Assembly (NCBI GenBank): GCA_030323885.1
Contig: CM059189.1
Span: forward strand, 45,205,015 to 45,269,014
Direction: 5' to 3'
Origin: Branchipolynoe longqiensis
Taxonomy: Eukaryota; Annelida; Polychaeta; Phyllodocida; Polynoidae
DNA: 64,000 nt
The notes under the pieces are model-generated. The model was given only the letters and a program-made list of their open reading frames with translations. It made no database searches and was not told the DNA's origin. A program made the translations under genes and the position numbers. This document shows, piece by piece, positions 59,950 through 64,000 of this stretch (its first letter is position 1; each line of letters starts with the position of its first letter).

Positions 59950-60690
59950 TTACACTGCAAGATATAGTGAATAGAATCAATAAAGCTGGAATACTATTCA
60001 ACATGAAGATGAATGCCAGGAAAACCAAAACAATGGTTATAAGTAAAAAGACAGATAAACCAAATATCAATATAACCATAGATGGCACAAACATAGCATA
60101 GAACAAGTATCCAAATTCATATATCTCGGACAAAAGATTACAAATGATGGGAGATGTGAGGAAGAAATTAAAAGAAGGATAACAATAGCCCGAACAACAT
60201 TCTCCAAAATGTATAGAGTGTTAACATCAAGTAAGATATTAATACAAACAAGAAGCGTATTCTTCAGTGTTATGTGTGGTCTTCTCAAATGTATGGGGCA
60301 GAGACATGGACAATCTCTAAGAAAATGTACAAACGTTTAGCAGCATTTGAGATGTGGACCTTATCGAAGGATGATGAAAATATCATGGACAAAGAAGATC
60401 ACCAACAAAGAAGTTCTCAGAAAAATTAAAAATAAGAAAGCTGGTTTGCCACTATACAGACAAAGAAACTTATTTATTTTGGCCACATCATTCGTCAGAG
60501 TTCAATATACCGTACATTGTTGGAAGGGAAGGTGAATGGCAGCAGAGGGAGAGGGGAGACCAAGAACATCATGGTTTACAAATATTTCACAGTGGACAGG
60601 CTTGAATAATTGACAGTCTATCAGAACAGCACAACATCGGGACAAGTGGAGAACCATTGCATCCAACCCTCGACTAGAGGACGGAACTAT
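59950..60690 (+). pseudogene. RTE-like LINE 3' coding end, frameshifted
   Basis: First frame: LQDIVNRINKAGILFNMKMN, then ARKTKTMVISKK and a stop. In other frames come FIYLGQKITNDGRCEEEIKR, TKMYRVLTS-like residues, AETWTIS, FEMW, RRMMKISW, FGHIIRQS and LLEGKVNGSRGRG. These are the successive motifs of the post-RT region of RTE-type LINEs (K-FxYLGxxIxxDGR, GAETW, RRMLKISW, FGHI-R, GRGRP). At least three shifts or stops. The 3' end is (ATTG)n at about 60690-60706, typical of short-repeat LINE tails. Confidence 0.8.
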
Positions 60691-60706
60691 TGATTGATTG
60701 ATTGTC

Positions 60707-60990
60707 TGTGGGTCCGGTGAAGCGCTGATAGGTGTGAGAAGATAGGTGTGAGAAGATAGGTGTGCTCAGGTTGAGAGAGATAGTGCAAAGGCTCATGGGA
60801 ATGAGAGCTTCTGTGAAACTGGGTGGCGCTTGTTGCTTTGTTCTCTCTATATCCAGCGAGACCACTGAGTGCCTGCCAAAAACACATTGAAGCCACCGGA
60901 AATGAATGAGTGGAAAGAAACTAATGGGACAATATAATTGTGAAGGTTGCTGACAATGACAATGATTTTATTTGTACTCTGTCGACCCCT
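60707..60990. other. spacer, no gene seen
   Basis: Short AGATAGGTGTGAGA repeat at about 60730-60765; otherwise nothing recognised. Confidence 0.35.
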
Positions 60991-61004
60991 CATAAGGTAT
61001 TAGA

Positions 61005-61530
61005 GCTCATGAGAGAAGCATGCTGGAAATGGCTGCCAAGGTGTGGAATGGCCAAACGGTAAAGGAACGACAAATTCCTGACCTAAAAACTTACAAAAAA
61101 TATCTGCGCAAATTAGGCTAGGAAAGCCCCACTAAGCTGTACTACAAAGGGGCATGTGATATGTCACGGCCCACCAGCGGGACGCTCAATGGAAGGTAAC
61201 CATGCCAAGAGTAGCCAGATAACACACCACATAGCTATGTACAAGCCTTTGATATGTAAATAGGAGTAGGCTAGTCTAGTAATAAGAGTAGAACAAAATA
61301 AAATACATATATGCCAAGAAAATCCAAAAAAACTAACATAGTCTACTAACCATACCAACCAATTATCTATATGCTACTGAAATGCAGGCAATCAAATAAC
61401 TTATCAGCAGCTACTGTGTGGTAAGATAACACCAACACTACAACTGGCCAGCATTGAAAACAAGCCTGGGTACCCGGGCTTATGTGCTATGTACAGTATA
61501 AATACAGCGTCAAAAACAATTTTTTTTAAA
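61005..61530 (+). mobile_element. LINE 3' end, same family as 15726-16554
   Basis: Coding remnant SHERSMLEMAAKVWN, then [13 protein letters not shown] to a stop at 61119-61121. The 3' UTR follows, including CAATGGAAGGTAACCATGCC and AAGCCTGGGTACCCGGGCTT. It is in plus orientation, whereas the intron 3 copy is minus. AATAAA near 61288 may be used for polyadenylation. Confidence 0.75.
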
Positions 61531-61973
61531 AGAGGCACAATATAGCAATATATAATAATGTAAATCAGACAGCAACTCAAAATGGTAATGTTCAAGAATT
61601 TCTTTTACAAATATATTTGTAAAAGAAATATATATCAATATATATCATATCACAACTACAACTTGGACCTTCACCCGACACAAACTGGTCATTTTCGGTC
61701 ACGTGACTAGTTATGGTAAAGACACAGGGTTGAGTAATAACTAAGGTGGCTTCTGCAGCAGTTCATCGATCAATGTTAGCAATGAGGAAAGAAGTTCATG
61801 TCAAGATCCAGAGGGCAATTGGACCACACAAAGATCTCCTGACGATCGTAAAGAGATGCGAACTGTAGTGGTCTGGCAATATTTCCTGTTCATCAGGTCT
61901 GGGTAAAATCATCTTGCAAGGGACAGTGAAATAGGGAGTAAACCATGGCAGACAAAGGAAGAGGCGGGAAGAC
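61531..61973. other. spacer, no gene seen
   Basis: Contains a short palindromic TTTCTTTTACAAATATATTTGTAAAAGAAA-type hairpin at about 61598-61630. No gene found. Confidence 0.4.
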
Positions 61974-62604
61974 TATAGCCCCGTTCACACGCGGGCCTTA
62001 AATCGCCTCAACTAGTTCGCCTCATCTAAATCGACTCACATTGGCCGTGTAGACACGACGCTGACGTGACTTAGTGCTGAGTCGACTCATCTAGTTCGCC
62101 TCAAGTAAACCGCCTAGCGAGGTAGTTTAGATGAGACAAACTAGCTTGAGTCAGCCTATCTTGTGCGTGTGGACACAAGCGGATTAGTTGAGGCAGCTTA
62201 AGCTCGTCACACGCATGCGCAGTCGAGACCTGAGTTTGTTGATTTTCCAGTCGATCAAAAGCGCATATTATATAATTTGGTCTATGAAACCGCTAGCTGT
62301 GCACAGATATTTTTTTCATCATTTATTTTTAGGTTTTCACTGCCCAGCAGAAGTTTTGACCGTTCCAAAACAATACGATTCAGTCGATACATATCTAGGT
62401 CGAACCCACACTCTCTTGTGGTGACGTCGACTAACCGAAAGTGGCGCTGGTTAGTATGGACTTGCTCATGGGCAGATATCGATTTCCGCCTTAAACCGCC
62501 CCAAGTACTGCGTGTGTGGACACGACACACTTTCACGCCTAGTTTGCCTCATCTAGTTTGCCTTATCTAGTTCGGCCTAAAGTTGTGTGTGTGAACAGGG
62601 CTTA
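61974..62604. mobile_element. foldback element I (motif CTAGTTCGCCTCA)
   Basis: Ends TATAGCCCCGTTCACACGCG and the inverted GTGTGTGAACAGGGCTTAT. The arms repeat AACTAGTTCGCCTCATCTA and its complement. The roughly 190-bp core (CGCATGCGCAGTCGAGACC, GATCAAAAGCGCATATTATA, CAGCAGAAGTTTTGACCGTT) is almost the same as in element H at 24258-24831. Non-coding. Confidence 0.8.
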
Positions 62605-62837
62605 TGTCAAGGAATGGACATGCCTGGAGATCGGCAAGACCCAGAGGGTAGTGGAGGACAGGGGGAAATGGAGACAACTGGTTATGAAGTCGTCTGTGGC
62701 TCCCCAATGACCCTCACAGTTAAGGGCTTGATGAAGATGAGGATGAGGATGAGGATGAGGTCATTGTTGCACATGCCAACTACACCACTCCTTGTCAGTT
62801 TAAGACTTGTGGACGGGATGTGATATGGAAGACGGTG

Positions 62838-63132
62838 AAGGGGTGTAAGAGGTGTAAGGGGGAGAGAGGGAGCGGGGAAGGAGGAAAGGGGAGGGGAGAG
62901 TGGGAGGGGAAGGGAGCAAGGTGGAGAAGAGAAGGAGGGGAGAGGGGGAGAGGAGAATGAGGGGAAGGAGAAGGAAGAGGGAGGAAGATGGAAATGGGGA
63001 GGGTGGGAGGAGGGGAGAGAGCTAACGGGGAAGCAGGGGGAGGAGGAAGGAGAAGGGGAAGAGGGCAAGGGAATGGAAGAGGGGGAATGGAGAGGAAAAG
63101 AGGGAAGAGAGGGAGAAGGGGACAGCGGGAGT
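62838..63132. repeat. polypurine tract, about 290 bp
   Basis: GGGAGAGAGGGAGCGGGGAAGG-like sequence that is almost entirely A and G on the plus strand, degenerate rather than a clean tandem repeat. Long mirror-like purine runs favour triplex or G-quadruplex structure. A GATGAG hexamer repeat lies just before it (62731-62760). Confidence 0.9.
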
Positions 63133-63168
63133 GGAATAGTTCCACATTGATATTGTTTACTCTTCTGA

Positions 63169-63521
63169 TTAAAGTTACATAGTCCGATGGTTTTGAGTTT
63201 CTGTCATTGTCTGAGATAAATATATGAATTATTAGGTTGATCGCTATATTCTACCTTACTCTAGTTTGTACTTTAATTTTAGATAGCTACCTTTTGAGAA
63301 ATTTGAAGTGCAATCATGCTATATTAATTTTGGCAAACTCACCAAAACTCTGACACCATAGGCTTCTGCAGTAACCGCTTCTATTAAATTGCCTCAGTAT
63401 TCCCTCCGGTGTGGCGACACATTCTTAATAAGTGTATTAGTGTATAAGTTAGATATGTAGAATCAAATTTAGATAATTGTTTTGGTCTTGAAATTTTGAT
63501 GCTTTCATCGGACTGCATTAT
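63169..63521. mobile_element. TTAA-flanked palindromic MITE, copy 5
   Basis: Left TTAA then AGTTACATAGTCCGATG; right end decayed (CATCGGACTGCA). The central GCAAACTCACCAAAAC and GCTTCTGCAGTAAC are as in the other copies. Confidence 0.75.
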
Positions 63522-63553
63522 TTTCACACAAGGCGTTCTCAAGCCTGCTGATG

Positions 63554-63905
63554 ACCAGACGGGATGGCCGAATGAGTTGACCGTCCGTTTCCTGTTTTGG
63601 GAGATCGGGGGATCCAAACCCATGAGTTCATGGATTCGAATCCTGGTCGAGTCAAACCAACGACTTAAAAATTGATACTTGTCGCTTCCTAGCCAGGCGC
63701 TCGGCATTATTCGGATAGGGGAAGGACTGGTTGGCTCAGGTTCAGGATAATGTTACTGAGTGGGATATCAGGTCATCGTGCTGGTGGCCCAGTCTCTTAG
63801 TGGGGCAGCACTATATAGTCGCCATGAGTGCACACAGTCACAAGTCGGTACCCATCCTAATATCACTGCAGATGTTGCTAGAACGTCAAACAACAACAAA
63901 CAAAC
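63554..63905 (+). mobile_element. SINE family 2 copy, full length
   Basis: Head CCAGACGGGATGGCCGAATG, box B-like GATTCGAATCC, body TGGGATATCAGGTCATCGTG, tail ATGTTGCTAGAACGTCAAAC followed by (CAAA)n. A partial duplication of the box B phrase (GATCCAAACCC then GATTCGAATCC) is present. Confidence 0.85.
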
Positions 63906-64000
63906 AAACAAACCGTTCTGTCTCTACCTGTACGTTCACTCCTCTTCTATACCAATGACGTCCACCACGTTCACCCCCCCCCCCCCATCCCACACACCCA
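63906..64000. other. window end, C-rich
   Basis: C-run at about 63978-63988. Nothing else identified. Confidence 0.4.

Overview
This is a repeat-dominated piece of an animal nuclear genome, most probably a marine invertebrate and plausibly a mollusc. The signs are: a spliced four-exon gene, a metazoan Gypsy/Metaviridae LTR retrotransposon, tRNA-derived SINEs, several non-LTR retrotransposon 3' ends, minisatellites inside introns, and a fragment at 40934-41160 that resembles (from memory, unverified) an interspersed repeat common in mollusc DNA. Nothing looks prokaryotic.

Host genes: I can support two. (1) A Ras-superfamily small GTPase of the RERG/RASL type on the minus strand, 11100-35568. 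It has four exons (35439-35568, 19910-19966, 16790-16866, 11100-11741) whose phases join into about 301 codons with G1 to G5 boxes. The glutamine usually found after DTAG is isoleucine. (2) An intact tRNA-Cys(GCA), 27671-27742 on the plus strand, inside intron 1 of the GTPase gene. A truncated tRNA-Ser-like fragment lies at 49555-49601.

Layout: 1-960 LINE reverse transcriptase relic. 971-5563 a nearly complete but broken Gypsy element (two LTRs, tRNA-Leu primer site, polypurine tract, gag-protease-RT-RNase H-integrase), with a solo LTR of the same family at 58100-58290. 5.7-10.4 kb inverted-repeat (foldback) elements, a SINE, a LINE end and a MITE. 11.1-35.6 kb the GTPase gene, its introns packed with minisatellites (34-bp and 9-bp units), a G-rich array and nested transposons. 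36-45 kb SINEs, MITEs and 30-bp and 15-bp satellites. 45-49 kb TG-rich DNA and a composite foldback. 49-54 kb a cluster of foldback elements. 55-57 kb a frameshifted LINE end with an RNase H domain. 57-64 kb a short hairpin element, the solo LTR, an RTE-like LINE end, another foldback and a 290-bp polypurine tract.

The most unusual signal is a group of foldback elements, each about 0.2-2.4 kb. Many share termini resembling (C)CCTGTCACACTACG and are flanked by TWA triplets. Between the ends each is filled on both arms with its own short degenerate motif (for example GCGTATG, ATCCGTT, ACGTTGAACG or GCGTAATGCG). Most carry a near-palindrome of the form TTTTGNACATGNNCAAAA. Ends and centre are conserved while the arms differ between elements but match within each, which suggests arm homogenisation through a hairpin. 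I do not know a description of this. Nested insertions allow target sites to be read off (TTA/TAA for this group, TTAA for a palindromic MITE, 9 bp for a Mutator-like MITE) and give a relative order of events.
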